Shown here: in pieces, positions 32,112 to 40,656 of the stretch
Position numbering within the stretch: position 1 is the first letter of the stretch
Layout: each line of letters starts with the position of its first letter
Source: RGIG3528 sp964653855
Lineage (GTDB): Bacteria; Bacillota; Clostridia; Lachnospirales; Lachnospiraceae
Reading direction: 5' to 3'
Assembly: GCA_964653855.1 (NCBI GenBank)
Contig: CAZZFV010000017.1
Span: 1 to 41,526 of the forward strand
DNA length: 41,526 bases
The notes under the pieces: model-generated
Database searches by the model: none
Told to the model about the DNA's origin: nothing
The model's input: only the letters and a program-made list of their open reading frames with translations
Program-made: the position numbers and the translations under genes

Positions 32112-33117
32112 GCAAACACTCAAAAGGGATGAGTTTGAAAAGGACTATTGGAAAAACAATTGCATCAGGATTGCGAAAGACTGGAGACTTTACGTGCTTT
32201 TGCTCCCGCTCATACTTGTATTTTTCTTCTGGAGATACATGCCCATGTACGAACTTTTAGTTGCGTTCAAGGCGGGTACGAAAGAAGGCGTTACGGTAAT
32301 CAGCGTAAATGCGCAGGACTTTGTCGGATTTCAATGGTTTAAGCAAATGATGTTCGGTACAAACGCACCGCAATTCTGGAGAGCGTTCAGAAATACGTTC
32401 GCACTCAGCTTTTACGGAATGATATTCGGATTCCCGATTCCGATAATCATCGCTCTTTTCTTTAACGAAATCAAATCGGACGGATACAGAAGCATTTTGC
32501 AGGTTTGCTCATATCTTCCCAAATTCGTTTCGACGGTTGTTATGACATCGCTTGTAAGCCTGTTACTCAGAACAGGTTCCGAAGTTTCAAACTATGGTGT
32601 CCTTTCACAGGCACTTGTCGCAATGGGACTTATCACGGACGAAGCGGCAAAGGGCGGACTTCTTTATTCGCCTCAATACTTCAGAGCAATTTATATCATA
32701 TCAGGTATCTGGGAAGGAAGCGGATACGGATCGATTGTATACTTTGCGGCAATAATCGGTATTTCACCGACGAGCTACGAGGCGGCTCAGATGGACGGCG
32801 CAAACAAGATGGCTCAAATCCGTCACGTTGTGCTTCCGGGTATCCTTTCCACAATCACAATCATGCTGATACTCAGAATAGGAAGCCTTATTACAATCGG
32901 ATACGAAAAGGTTCTCTTACTTTACAACTCATATACGTATGAGACTGCGGACGTTGTTTCGACATTCGCGGCAAGACTCGGCGGACTTGAAGCGGGCGGA
33001 AGCTCACAGCCCGGACTTGCGTCGGCATCGGAAATGCTTTCTGCCGTTATCTCGATGCTTCTCGTAATGGGATCGAATATGATAAGTAAGCGTGTTTCGG
33101 ACACGTCCTTATACTAA
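32074..33117 (+). CDS. Sugar ABC transporter permease, LplB/CUT1 type
   Basis: A 347-residue inner-membrane permease with six expected TM segments. After a cytoplasmic N-terminus of about 45 residues come LYVLLLPLILVFFFWRYMPMY, typical of LplB-like proteins, a long periplasmic loop with FVGFQWFK, and the EAA motif EAAQMDGANKMAQIRHVVLPG. GAGGAAG precedes ATG 32074; a TTG at 32056 is less likely. It overlaps the preceding membrane-protein gene and is followed after 18 bases by the second permease. Confidence 0.93.
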   Translation: MKEEQMMKLIPDEQTLKRDEFEKDYWKNNCIRIAKDWRLYVLLLPLILVFFFWRYMPMYELLVAFKAGTKEGVTVISVNAQDFVGFQWFKQMMFGTNAPQFWRAFRNTFALSFYGMIFGFPIPIIIALFFNEIKSDGYRSILQVCSYLPKFVSTVVMTSLVSLLLRTGSEVSNYGVLSQALVAMGLITDEAAKGGLLYSPQYFRAIYIISGIWEGSGYGSIVYFAAIIGISPTSYEAAQMDGANKMAQIRHVVLPGILSTITIMLILRIGSLITIGYEKVLLLYNSYTYETADVVSTFAARLGGLEAGGSSQPGLASASEMLSAVISMLLVMGSNMISKRVSDTSLY

Positions 33118-33135
33118 AGTTAGGAGATATTTAAA

Positions 33136-34017
33136 GTGAAAAGACTTGAGATTTCTGAATTGATTTTTAAAATATTTGCATATCTTTTCCTTACCGTGTT
33201 TGCCATTTTCTGCTTATACCCTTTCGTATATGCGATTTCGGCTTCGATAAGCGGAATGGATGCACTTCGTGACGGAAGCGTTATTCTTCTTCCCGTCGAC
33301 ATACAGTTTGACGCATTTAAGTATGTGCTCGAACAAAAGGAATTCTGGACATGCTACGCAAACACGCTCTTTGTTACCTTCTACGGTACGATTTGGGCAT
33401 TGTTTATCGCAATAGCCGGTGCATACGCACTTTCCAAAAAGAGACTTTTGTTCAGAACGGGCTGGAACTTTTTACTTTCGTTCACGATGTGGTTCTCGGC
33501 CGGAATCATTCCCACATGGCTTAACTACCGTGCGACACAGACGGTTTTTCAGAGCGTCGGAATCACGGACGACAAGTGGCTTATCGTTATTGCGATGGGT
33601 ATGAACGCATATAACACGATCCTTCTCCGTAACGCATTCGAAGGCGTTCCGAGCGAGATAGAAGAGGCCGCAATCGTAGACGGTGCATCGGAATTCCAGA
33701 TACTCACAAAGGTTTATGTTCCCATGTCGAAATCGGCAATCGCAACTGTTGCATTGTTCTTCGGAATTTCGAGATGGAACGGTTACTTCTGGGCAAGAAA
33801 GATGATCGGAAACTCAGCCGAGTGGCCGCTTCAGGTATTCATAAGAGATACGCTTGAACAGTTCAATACAACGGAAACACAAGCATTCGACAACTTTGCG
33901 ACGGATTCCGTAATTTATTCCATGATTATCTGTGCGATAATCCCGATTCTCATTATTTATCCTTACATCCAGAAGTATTTCGCAAAGGGTGTAAACCTTG
34001 GCGGCGTCAAGGAGTAA
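33136..34017 (+). CDS. Sugar ABC transporter permease, YtcP/LplC type
   Basis: A 293-residue partner permease. It starts with a GTG behind TAGGAG (33121-33126). TM segments are visible from residue 10 onward (FAYLFLTVFAIFCLYPFVYAIS). SFTMWFSAGIIPTWLNYRA and the EAA motif EIEEAAIVDGASEFQILTKV follow, then the characteristic end VNLGGVKE found in YtcP-like proteins. It forms a heterodimer with the 32074 product. Such LplB/YtcP pairs often take up oligosaccharides, including pectin fragments and rhamnogalacturonan pieces. Confidence 0.93.
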   Translation: MKRLEISELIFKIFAYLFLTVFAIFCLYPFVYAISASISGMDALRDGSVILLPVDIQFDAFKYVLEQKEFWTCYANTLFVTFYGTIWALFIAIAGAYALSKKRLLFRTGWNFLLSFTMWFSAGIIPTWLNYRATQTVFQSVGITDDKWLIVIAMGMNAYNTILLRNAFEGVPSEIEEAAIVDGASEFQILTKVYVPMSKSAIATVALFFGISRWNGYFWARKMIGNSAEWPLQVFIRDTLEQFNTTETQAFDNFATDSVIYSMIICAIIPILIIYPYIQKYFAKGVNLGGVKE

Positions 34018-34085
34018 TACTTTAGATCCTAAACGACGGATAGTCCGCGTTTACGATAAATATTAATTTTATATTGGAGGGCTCT

Positions 34086-36368
34086 ATGAAATTAAAGAAA
34101 GTTATTTCAATGGTTCTCGCAAGTGCAATGGTAGTGGGAATGCTCGCAGGATGCGGCAATAAGACAAATGCCGATACGACACCGACACCCACAGCAACGG
34201 AAGCACCTGCAGCAACCAAGGCACCTGCGGCTCAGGCTACGGCAACACCCGTTCCCACTGAGGCACCTGCCAAGATCGAGGAGAAGACCATCAGTGCAGC
34301 AGCAGAATCTTTGCTCAAGACCGCACAGACAGACTTCGGTGGCACACTTTACTTAAAGGCTCTTGACGGCGCTTACAAGAGAATGCTTTCGGGATCCTAT
34401 TCATCGACAAGCACTGCTACGGCAGCAAAGGTCGGCGATAAGACAAAGAATGTCACACTCAACATGTCCGTACTTTATAACGCACTCAGAATGAGCTATA
34501 CGCTCGACAAGGCTTATGAAGCAGCAGACGGAAACACATACAAGAAGGGTGACCTTCTTCCGACATGGAAGCAGTTCCAGGAGAACTTAGGCTTCACAAT
34601 CAACGATGTAACGTCAACCGAAAGCTCGGTTAACAACAACTACAAGGTTGCCAAGGCAGCAAACTTCGAGAACATCGACGTTATCTGCGGTAGTGCCGCA
34701 TCGTTTAACGAAGACGGACAGACAGGCTCTTTCATCGCTCTTGATCTTTATCTTGATTACATGCCCAACTTCAAGGCATTCCTTGAGGAGAACGAAGTAG
34801 TTAAGACAACAATCACAGCCGGTGACGGACATATCTATTTCGCACCTTACTTCGACGGTTACAACGATATCGAGAAGACATTCCTTGTTCGTATTGACTG
34901 GGTTAAGGCTCTTCTTAACGGCGATTATGATGCATCCAAGTTTGACGGAACATATTCGGGTCAGATGACATATACAAACTATATGCCCGATTCCGCAACA
35001 GGCAGCGAAGCAATCGAGGTTTCGGTTGTAAAAGCTGACGGTTCAGGTGTTGAAACGGTTACAAAGTCTTACGAGAAGAACATCACAAACATCTTAAAGG
35101 ATCTTTCCGATAAGACGGGTGCTTCGATGGTTAAGGCTCTTCGTGACTACATCGACACAACTTACAACGGCTACTACGGCGAAAACAGAGCAGATCTCTT
35201 CATCGGCCAGAATGCGGCTTACGATGCAGATGAATTCGTAGCTCTTATCCGTTGCGTTGTCGCTAACCCCAAGTACCTCACAAACGGTGAAAGCGATGTT
35301 GTTTACGGTCTCTTCGGACGTGAAGCTACACTCCAGAGAACACCCGACCTCATCACACTTTGCTGCAACCTCTTCGGCGTACGTGGTGCGGATTCCGAGA
35401 AGGATTATCTCTACTTTGACGCTAACGGAAATCTTTGCGACGGACGTCAGTCTTCCGAAATGTACTATGTAATCGAAAAGATGAACCAGATGTACACAGA
35501 CGGCCTCATCCTCACCGACTTCGATAAGGAAGGTGCGGGCGGTGCTTCCGGTACAAAGGTTTACGATACAATGTACAACAAGAACTTAGGTTTCGGTCTT
35601 TATGACTATGTTCAGACTCAGACAGCTTACAACAACACCGTATCTGTAGAAGGTTTCGACCTTGAGTCCATTATCAACCCTGTAGCTTATTGGTATACAA
35701 CAGCCGATTCCGAGGGCAACCTCGTAGGTAAGTGGACAAGATTCACAGAGTCTTGGAGATCCGTTAAGACAGAAGGTTGGGCAATCACAACAGGTTGCGC
35801 AGCAGACGCAGATAAGCTTGCAAAGGCTCTTTATCTCTTTGATTATATGTATTCGACAGAAGGAAATACTCTCATGAGCTATGGTCCGGATGCTTGGATC
35901 GAGCATGATTCAAAGGGCAACATCGTTTATATCGATTACCAGGGAACACAGGTTCCGAAGCTCTCCGAAGCAGCTCTTAACGAACTTAAGACTCTTGCAA
36001 AGGGCAACTATACCAACTACTATCGTCAGTATCTTGCAGCTACATTCCCTATCGGATATATCAAGCAGCAGGGTATGGAATATCAGTGTACATCCGAAAA
36101 CGGTAAGAAGGGTCTCGAAAAGATCAACAACGCACTTGTTTACGGCGTACTTGAGCATGTTCAGGTTAACAGCGAAGATTGCGAATCTCCTTTCTATCGC
36201 ATTATCCCTACAACATTTGCAACAACATCTTCCGAGAACTCAATCATTTCGGATAACTGCACAAACCTTTCCTCTTACTTCTCAAAGACAAAGAAGGAAT
36301 ACTCCATCTTTATCGAAGCTGTAAAGGTTGGATTTGAAAGTGCCGTTTCGGCAAAGAATGCTCAGTAA
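34086..36368 (+). CDS. Very large extracellular sugar-binding lipoprotein
   Basis: A 760-residue lipoprotein. The signal ends with lipobox LAGC, Cys23. A Thr/Pro/Ala-rich spacer (about 30-65) lifts the binding domain off the membrane. The rest is a CUT1-type solute-binding fold with DLYLDYMPNFKAFLEENEVV, ADKLAKALYLFDYMYSTEGNTLMSYG near the C-terminus and many Tyr and Trp. CUT1 binding proteins are usually 420-560 residues; this one is far longer, seemingly by insertions, which may suit a long oligogalacturonide. GGAGG is five bases before ATG 34086. Its codon use (ACA, CTC and AAG) is more biased than its neighbours, as expected for an abundant protein. Confidence 0.92.
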   Translation: MKLKKVISMVLASAMVVGMLAGCGNKTNADTTPTPTATEAPAATKAPAAQATATPVPTEAPAKIEEKTISAAAESLLKTAQTDFGGTLYLKALDGAYKRMLSGSYSSTSTATAAKVGDKTKNVTLNMSVLYNALRMSYTLDKAYEAADGNTYKKGDLLPTWKQFQENLGFTINDVTSTESSVNNNYKVAKAANFENIDVICGSAASFNEDGQTGSFIALDLYLDYMPNFKAFLEENEVVKTTITAGDGHIYFAPYFDGYNDIEKTFLVRIDWVKALLNGDYDASKFDGTYSGQMTYTNYMPDSATGSEAIEVSVVKADGSGVETVTKSYEKNITNILKDLSDKTGASMVKALRDYIDTTYNGYYGENRADLFIGQNAAYDADEFVALIRCVVANPKYLTNGESDVVYGLFGREATLQRTPDLITLCCNLFGVRGADSEKDYLYFDANGNLCDGRQSSEMYYVIEKMNQMYTDGLILTDFDKEGAGGASGTKVYDTMYNKNLGFGLYDYVQTQTAYNNTVSVEGFDLESIINPVAYWYTTADSEGNLVGKWTRFTESWRSVKTEGWAITTGCAADADKLAKALYLFDYMYSTEGNTLMSYGPDAWIEHDSKGNIVYIDYQGTQVPKLSEAALNELKTLAKGNYTNYYRQYLAATFPIGYIKQQGMEYQCTSENGKKGLEKINNALVYGVLEHVQVNSEDCESPFYRIIPTTFATTSSENSIISDNCTNLSSYFSKTKKEYSIFIEAVKVGFESAVSAKNAQ

Positions 36369-36400
36369 TGAACACGGATTTATCCGTTAAATAAAGATTT

Positions 36401-36432
36401 TTTGCGGGGAGTACCCCTCCCCGCAAATTTTT
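36401..36432 (+). terminator. Terminator-like hairpin between the binding protein and the distal ABC genes
   Basis: TTTGCGGGGAG (36401-36411) pairs with CTCCCCGCAAA (36417-36427) around five bases, followed by T5. It lies inside the operon, so it may allow only partial read-through, giving more binding protein than distal gene products. Confidence 0.85.
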
Positions 36433-36456
36433 AACAAAACCAAAGGAAACAAAAAT

Positions 36457-37038
36457 ATGCAGGCACAAATGAAATTTCAAAAAATAACAGCCGTATTTGC
36501 GCTAATCACGTCGGTGCTTTTCTTCGTATTTGCACTCGGATTCTGTACAGATCTTTATTACCTTTCGTATTACATCGATGAGGCAAGCTTCATGTATGTT
36601 GAAGGAAGTCATCTGTATTACGAGGTTCAGGAATTCAACAAAATGGCGCTTATATATTCGATAGTTGCACTTATACTTGTCGGTATCATGTATATGATGC
36701 AAAACACAAAGAGAAGAAAATATTATGTAACAAATTATGTTTCTTCCGTACTTTATATAGGTTTCATCATTTGGCTTGCAATCTATGACATGAAATATTC
36801 CATGCTTTACAAAAACGAATTTCTCACAAAGGTTGATTTTGCGACATGGGCCGAATGGGATTCATGGATGCCTACGTCATCGTACACGGAGTCGACTTTT
36901 TGGTTTGATTGCGGAAACATAGTCGGTGCAATCGGAATCATTTCCGCGATACTTATTATTCTTAACTTAATTTGGAAAACGGTCTGGATGGTTATGGAAA
37001 AACAGGCCATTGCACAATTGAAGGGCAAGGAGGCATAA
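36457..37038 (+). CDS. Membrane protein of unknown family, first of a pair
   Basis: I recognise no family. The 193-residue product has four hydrophobic segments (near 10-30, 62-80, 92-110 and 152-175) with a Tyr- and acid-rich outer loop after TM1 (LYYLSYYIDEASFMYVEG) and a Trp-rich one before TM4 (TWAEWDSWMP). Aromatic loops like these suit sugar contact, but that is speculation. AAAGGA precedes the ATG. It is the first gene after the in-operon terminator, and the next gene starts one base after its stop. Confidence 0.7.
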   Translation: MQAQMKFQKITAVFALITSVLFFVFALGFCTDLYYLSYYIDEASFMYVEGSHLYYEVQEFNKMALIYSIVALILVGIMYMMQNTKRRKYYVTNYVSSVLYIGFIIWLAIYDMKYSMLYKNEFLTKVDFATWAEWDSWMPTSSYTESTFWFDCGNIVGAIGIISAILIILNLIWKTVWMVMEKQAIAQLKGKEA

Positions 37039-37039
37039 G

Positions 37040-37504
37040 ATGAAATTAAACGTAGAACGCATGCGTTACAAAAATGACTCATTCTCCTTTTGGATGTGCA
37101 TGTTGAGCCTTATATGCGATGTTATCCAGTTTATGTTTATATATTCCAACATATATCTTCAAACACTTACCGGAAAGGGAGAGTTTAAGTATTATATGAT
37201 CGGAGTGGATGTGGTTGTAAACATTTTGTTTATGCTTGCCGCATTCTATATAGGTGAGGAGCTTAAGACTTATCACCGCAATTGGGCATTTGTTGCCGCA
37301 CTTGTCGGGATCGTTCAACTTGTCAGAATCGGTATTTTCCCGGCTCAGCTTTTGCAATTTGAATTTATTACAAACGCACTTCATACAAAAATAAAGATAC
37401 TCATGATTCTTTCGGCACTTTTTATGTTTGCCGCAGCCGTAATCAGCTTTATAAAATCAACAATGCTTATGAATTTCCTTAAGAAAAAGGGAGAATTAAA
37501 ATAA
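37040..37504 (+). CDS. Membrane protein of unknown family, second of a pair
   Basis: No family recognised. The 154-residue product has four predicted TM segments (near 16-37, 52-72, 82-100 and 118-142) and short Lys-rich ends. It starts one base after the previous stop with AAGGAGG inside the previous gene, and the ATPase ATG follows directly after its own stop (TAAATG). The coupling to the second ATPase suggests that the two small membrane proteins work with it. Confidence 0.72.
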   Translation: MKLNVERMRYKNDSFSFWMCMLSLICDVIQFMFIYSNIYLQTLTGKGEFKYYMIGVDVVVNILFMLAAFYIGEELKTYHRNWAFVAALVGIVQLVRIGIFPAQLLQFEFITNALHTKIKILMILSALFMFAAAVISFIKSTMLMNFLKKKGELK

Positions 37505-38569
37505 ATGTCGGACTTACAGCTTAAAAATTTAAACAAAGTATATCCAAACGGAGCACATGCGGTATATGATTTCAATCTTGACGTGAAAGACGGAGAATTT
37601 ATCGTTCTTGTCGGACCGTCCGGATGCGGAAAATCAACAACGCTTCGTATGGTTGCGGGACTTGAAGATATTACGACGGGTAAGCTTTTTATCGACGGAC
37701 GCGATGTTACAAACGAAGCTCCGAAGGACCGCGATATAGCGATGGTTTTCCAGAACTATGCTCTTTATGCCCATATGACCGTTTATGAAAACATGGCATT
37801 TTCGCTTGTTCTTCGTCATGAAAACGCGGACGAAATCCACAAAAAGGTTATGGAAGCCGCAGAGATTTTGGGACTCACGGATCAATTAAACAAAAAACCC
37901 CGTAATTTGTCCGGCGGTCAGCGTCAGCGTGTTGCCGTGGGTCGTGCGATTGTTCGTAACCCCAAAGTTTTCCTTTTTGACGAACCTCTTTCAAACCTCG
38001 ACGCAAAACTTCGCGGTTCGATGAGACGCGAGCTCATGCTTCTTCATGACAGACTTAAGTCAACGATGCTTTATGTTACGCATGACCAGACGGAGGCTCT
38101 TACTCTTGCCGACAGAATCGTATGCATGAGCGAAGGCTATGTTCAGCAAATCGGTACTCCGACAGAACTCTACGATACACCGGCAAATGTGTTTGTCGCA
38201 AGCTTCATAGGACTTCCTCCGATGAACTTCGTGGATGTTGTAATTTCAAACGGCAGAATCGTGAATGACAATATCGATATCGAAATTCCCGCAAATCTTA
38301 AGAAACCTCTTGAGAATTATGACGGAAAAGAGGCAATACTCGGTATTCGTCCCGAAGATATCACAAAAGACGGGGATATCGATTTTAAGGTCAAATTAAA
38401 CGAAAATCTCGGTCAGAATACTCTTGTTCACGGGTTTATGGGCACCAAAAAGCTTACATGTAAGTTTAAGGAATGGTGCGATTACAAAGAAAACGACACG
38501 TTGAAAATCGGTTTCAAGCCCGGCAAGATTCATATTTTTGACAAAGAAACGACGAAAGCGATCAGATAG
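37505..38569 (+). CDS. Sugar ABC transporter ATP-binding protein, MsmK/UgpC type (second copy)
   Basis: The 354-residue ATPase keeps GPSGCGKS, VFQNYALYAHM, LSGGQRQR, FLFDEPLSNLDA and VTHDQTEALT, and has a C-terminal TOBE domain (about 238-354). It is clearly a homologue of the 30331 product, not a recent copy: N-termini match closely (LKNLNKVYPNGAHAVYDFN against LKQVNKVYPNGFAAVHDFN), but the regulatory domains diverge. Two ATPases with one permease pair is odd. It could be an alternative ATPase for the same permeases or serve the small membrane proteins around it. Confidence 0.93.
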   Translation: MSDLQLKNLNKVYPNGAHAVYDFNLDVKDGEFIVLVGPSGCGKSTTLRMVAGLEDITTGKLFIDGRDVTNEAPKDRDIAMVFQNYALYAHMTVYENMAFSLVLRHENADEIHKKVMEAAEILGLTDQLNKKPRNLSGGQRQRVAVGRAIVRNPKVFLFDEPLSNLDAKLRGSMRRELMLLHDRLKSTMLYVTHDQTEALTLADRIVCMSEGYVQQIGTPTELYDTPANVFVASFIGLPPMNFVDVVISNGRIVNDNIDIEIPANLKKPLENYDGKEAILGIRPEDITKDGDIDFKVKLNENLGQNTLVHGFMGTKKLTCKFKEWCDYKENDTLKIGFKPGKIHIFDKETTKAIR

Positions 38570-38578
38570 GAGAGCACA

Positions 38579-39124
38579 ATGGCTTTTTTGGCTGCAATAA
38601 AAGAATTTATCAGAAAAAAAATAGTACACCTTAAGAGAAAGCCTGAAACACTTCCTTTTTTGGCAATTATAATAAGCTGCATGGTTTACACGTTCAACCT
38701 TTCGACGTTCTCGATGGCTGCAATTTATTGTAACGATTATTATGTTGCGATACTTGTGTTTGTTATTACGCTTATGTCATTCCTTTCGATTTTTACATAC
38801 ATGAATTCGCATGACAAAAAGGGCGTGAGAATGCCGATGATTATATTGTCTGTCGTTCAGCTTGTTGCGCTTTTTGTATGCGACGTTCTTTGCTACAAAG
38901 TACTTCACAGAGACGCAATTGCCGAAACGGAGAGAGTTCAGCTTGCCGAAGCCGCAAGCAAGTCCGTTACACACATGGTTTGGCTTGTGATTTCGATACT
39001 TCTTATCGTGCTTAAGCCGCTTTATGCAAAGGCTTTAAACCTTATCAACACAACGATTAAGGACGACGAGTTTGCCGGAGAAAAAGAAACCTCTGATGAG
39101 GTAATTGCAACGGATGAAGAATAA
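38579..39124 (+). CDS. Membrane protein of unknown family downstream of the second ATPase
   Basis: No family recognised. The 181-residue product has a basic N-terminal helix (KEFIRKKIVHLKRK), then four TM segments (near 27-45, 52-70, 82-102 and 130-150) and an acidic cytoplasmic tail (DDEFAGEKETSDEVIATDEE). The shape, a short four-TM protein with an acidic tail, repeats that of the 31422 product's tail. AGGAGAG precedes the ATG, 9 bases after the ATPase stop. The next gene begins before this one ends. Confidence 0.72.
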   Translation: MAFLAAIKEFIRKKIVHLKRKPETLPFLAIIISCMVYTFNLSTFSMAAIYCNDYYVAILVFVITLMSFLSIFTYMNSHDKKGVRMPMIILSVVQLVALFVCDVLCYKVLHRDAIAETERVQLAEAASKSVTHMVWLVISILLIVLKPLYAKALNLINTTIKDDEFAGEKETSDEVIATDEE

Positions 39125-39635
39125 TCAAAACAAAAAGCTTAATCCATACAGTGTAGACAAGCTTGCCATGGTTCCGCAGCCCGTGAAGGCGATTTTTATC
39201 AAATGGTGGTTTGCGGGAGCGGTGTTCTTTTTTGTGGGTATGGGAATTCCGGCACTTCATAAGGCAGACAACCTTGACCTTATTGCCGCACTCGGAATTG
39301 TTCTCGGAATGGTAAACGACCTTCTCGTGAACAACATTTTCCGCTACATGCGCACTGACCACAACGACTACGACAAATGGATGGTATTTCCGAAGAGAAG
39401 TCTTATTTCGTTCTTTTTGAATATTGTCTATTATTTGATAGTTTCCTTTGTCGTATATGCCATGTACAGCTCGATAAACATGTTTGCGGTGAACGTGGGA
39501 TTAAAGGCGGACGGAGAGCTGCTTCTCGCCGTTGAACCCGTGGGTTACGGTATATTTGTTTTAATTGTTGATTTGATTGTGCTTTTTATAAAATACATTT
39601 TCGGAAAATTATTTTTAAAGGGAAAGAAAGGATAA
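39114..39635 (+). CDS. Membrane protein of unknown family, last before the AraC gene
   Basis: No family recognised. The 173-residue product starts at ATG 39114 within the previous gene (overlap 11 bases); a TTG at 39105 is the alternative. Four TM segments are likely (near 28-45, 58-76, 98-120 and 140-165), joined by a charged loop RYMRTDHNDYDKWMVFPKRS. YesL-like DUF624 proteins are common in such operons, but I see no similarity to them. The AraC gene starts 13 bases later. Confidence 0.72.
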   Translation: MKNNQNKKLNPYSVDKLAMVPQPVKAIFIKWWFAGAVFFFVGMGIPALHKADNLDLIAALGIVLGMVNDLLVNNIFRYMRTDHNDYDKWMVFPKRSLISFFLNIVYYLIVSFVVYAMYSSINMFAVNVGLKADGELLLAVEPVGYGIFVLIVDLIVLFIKYIFGKLFLKGKKG

Positions 39636-39648
39636 CCCGGAGGTTAAC

Positions 39649-40512
39649 ATGGCTACAAAGCTCCAGACATACAACCCAAGACAGGTAATGTGCCGTAAGG
39701 ACTTTGAAATTCAGCATAAAAGAGATACTTATCTTCAGGATGTGGAACTTCATCATCACGATTTTTACGAAATTTATTTTCTTGTGTCGGGTGACGTTAC
39801 ATATTCGATTGAAGGCAAAATCTATCGTGTTATGCCCGGAGACGTTCTTTTTATAAGTCCCAAGGAACTCCATCAGGTTTTTATAAAATCCGATACGGAG
39901 CCTTACGAAAGATACGTTTTGTGGATAGATCCGGCAATGCTTTCGCGTCTTTCCACAGAAAACACAAACCTTGAAAAATGCTTAAATCCCAACAAAGAGG
40001 ATTACAATAACCAGCTTCGTGCTCCAATCGAATATATGAACGACATAAGAAATCTTATGGACAGCATTTACCGTGAATCCGATTGCGAAGGATACGGCGG
40101 TGATGTGATGCAAGAGAGCTTGATTGCGCAATTACTTGTGCTTTTAAACCGTATTTCGGATTCCGAGGGCGAAAAGAACGAAGAGTATGCTTATACAAGT
40201 GCTCTCGTTGCCGGAGTAATCGATTATGTCAACGAGCATTACGGCGAACAGTTGTCTCTTGATGAAATGGCTGAAAAGCTTTATGTGAGCAAATATCACT
40301 TGAGTCATGAGTTCAGAAAGCAAATGGGCACGGGTGTTTATCATTATATTCAAAAAAAGCGTGTTCAGATAGCAAGACAGTTTCTTGCCCAGGGTGAGCG
40401 TCCGAACACGGTATACCGTCGCTGCGGATTTTGCGATTATGCGGGATTCTATCGCGCATTTAAAGCGGAATATGGTTCGGGTCCGAGAGAGTTCGCTTCA
40501 TCAATAAAATGA
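39649..40512 (+). CDS. AraC-family transcriptional regulator, cupin type (second)
   Basis: A 287-residue regulator. The N-terminal cupin (about 25-110) shows LHHHDFYEIYFLVSGDVTYSIEGK and VMPGDVLFISPKELHQ. The C-terminal double helix-turn-helix (about 185-285) shows LSLDEMAEKLYVSKYHLSHEFRK and VYRRCGFCDYAGFYRAFKAEYG, ending in GPREF. GGAGG precedes the ATG, 13 bases after the last membrane-protein gene, so it is probably transcribed with the ABC operon and may regulate that operon or the GH28 gene. It differs clearly from the 22008-22886 regulator. Confidence 0.93.
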   Translation: MATKLQTYNPRQVMCRKDFEIQHKRDTYLQDVELHHHDFYEIYFLVSGDVTYSIEGKIYRVMPGDVLFISPKELHQVFIKSDTEPYERYVLWIDPAMLSRLSTENTNLEKCLNPNKEDYNNQLRAPIEYMNDIRNLMDSIYRESDCEGYGGDVMQESLIAQLLVLLNRISDSEGEKNEEYAYTSALVAGVIDYVNEHYGEQLSLDEMAEKLYVSKYHLSHEFRKQMGTGVYHYIQKKRVQIARQFLAQGERPNTVYRRCGFCDYAGFYRAFKAEYGSGPREFASSIK

Positions 40513-40576
40513 TATCGGTGATAAAACATGTTTTTGGCCGGTGTTAAATTATAAAGACCAATAGTTTTTTTATATC

Positions 40577-40602
40577 CGGCACCGCGTGAAAGCACGGTGC
40601 CG
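40577..40602 (+). terminator. Hairpin after the AraC gene, probable terminator
   Basis: CGGCACC (40577-40583) pairs with GGTGCCG (40596-40602), with inner GTG/CAC pairs. Only four T follow, so termination may be partial. Confidence 0.65.
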
Positions 40603-40611
40603 ATTTTAAAG

Positions 40612-40637
40612 AAACGTTTAATTCCATAGAATATAAT
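40612..40637 (+). promoter_or_regulatory. Candidate promoter of the GH28 gene
   Basis: TATAAT (40632-40637) lies 19 bases before the ATG; the RBS (CGGAGG) sits between. No good -35 is seen. AAACGTTT (40612-40619) upstream is an 8-base palindrome typical of LacI-family half-sites. Confidence 0.45.
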
Positions 40638-40656
40638 CAAAATGTTCGGAGGTTTT

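Noticed and set aside
39114..39635. YesL/DUF624 family membrane protein
   Set aside because: Position fits, but the sequence lacks the N-terminal and central motifs of that family.
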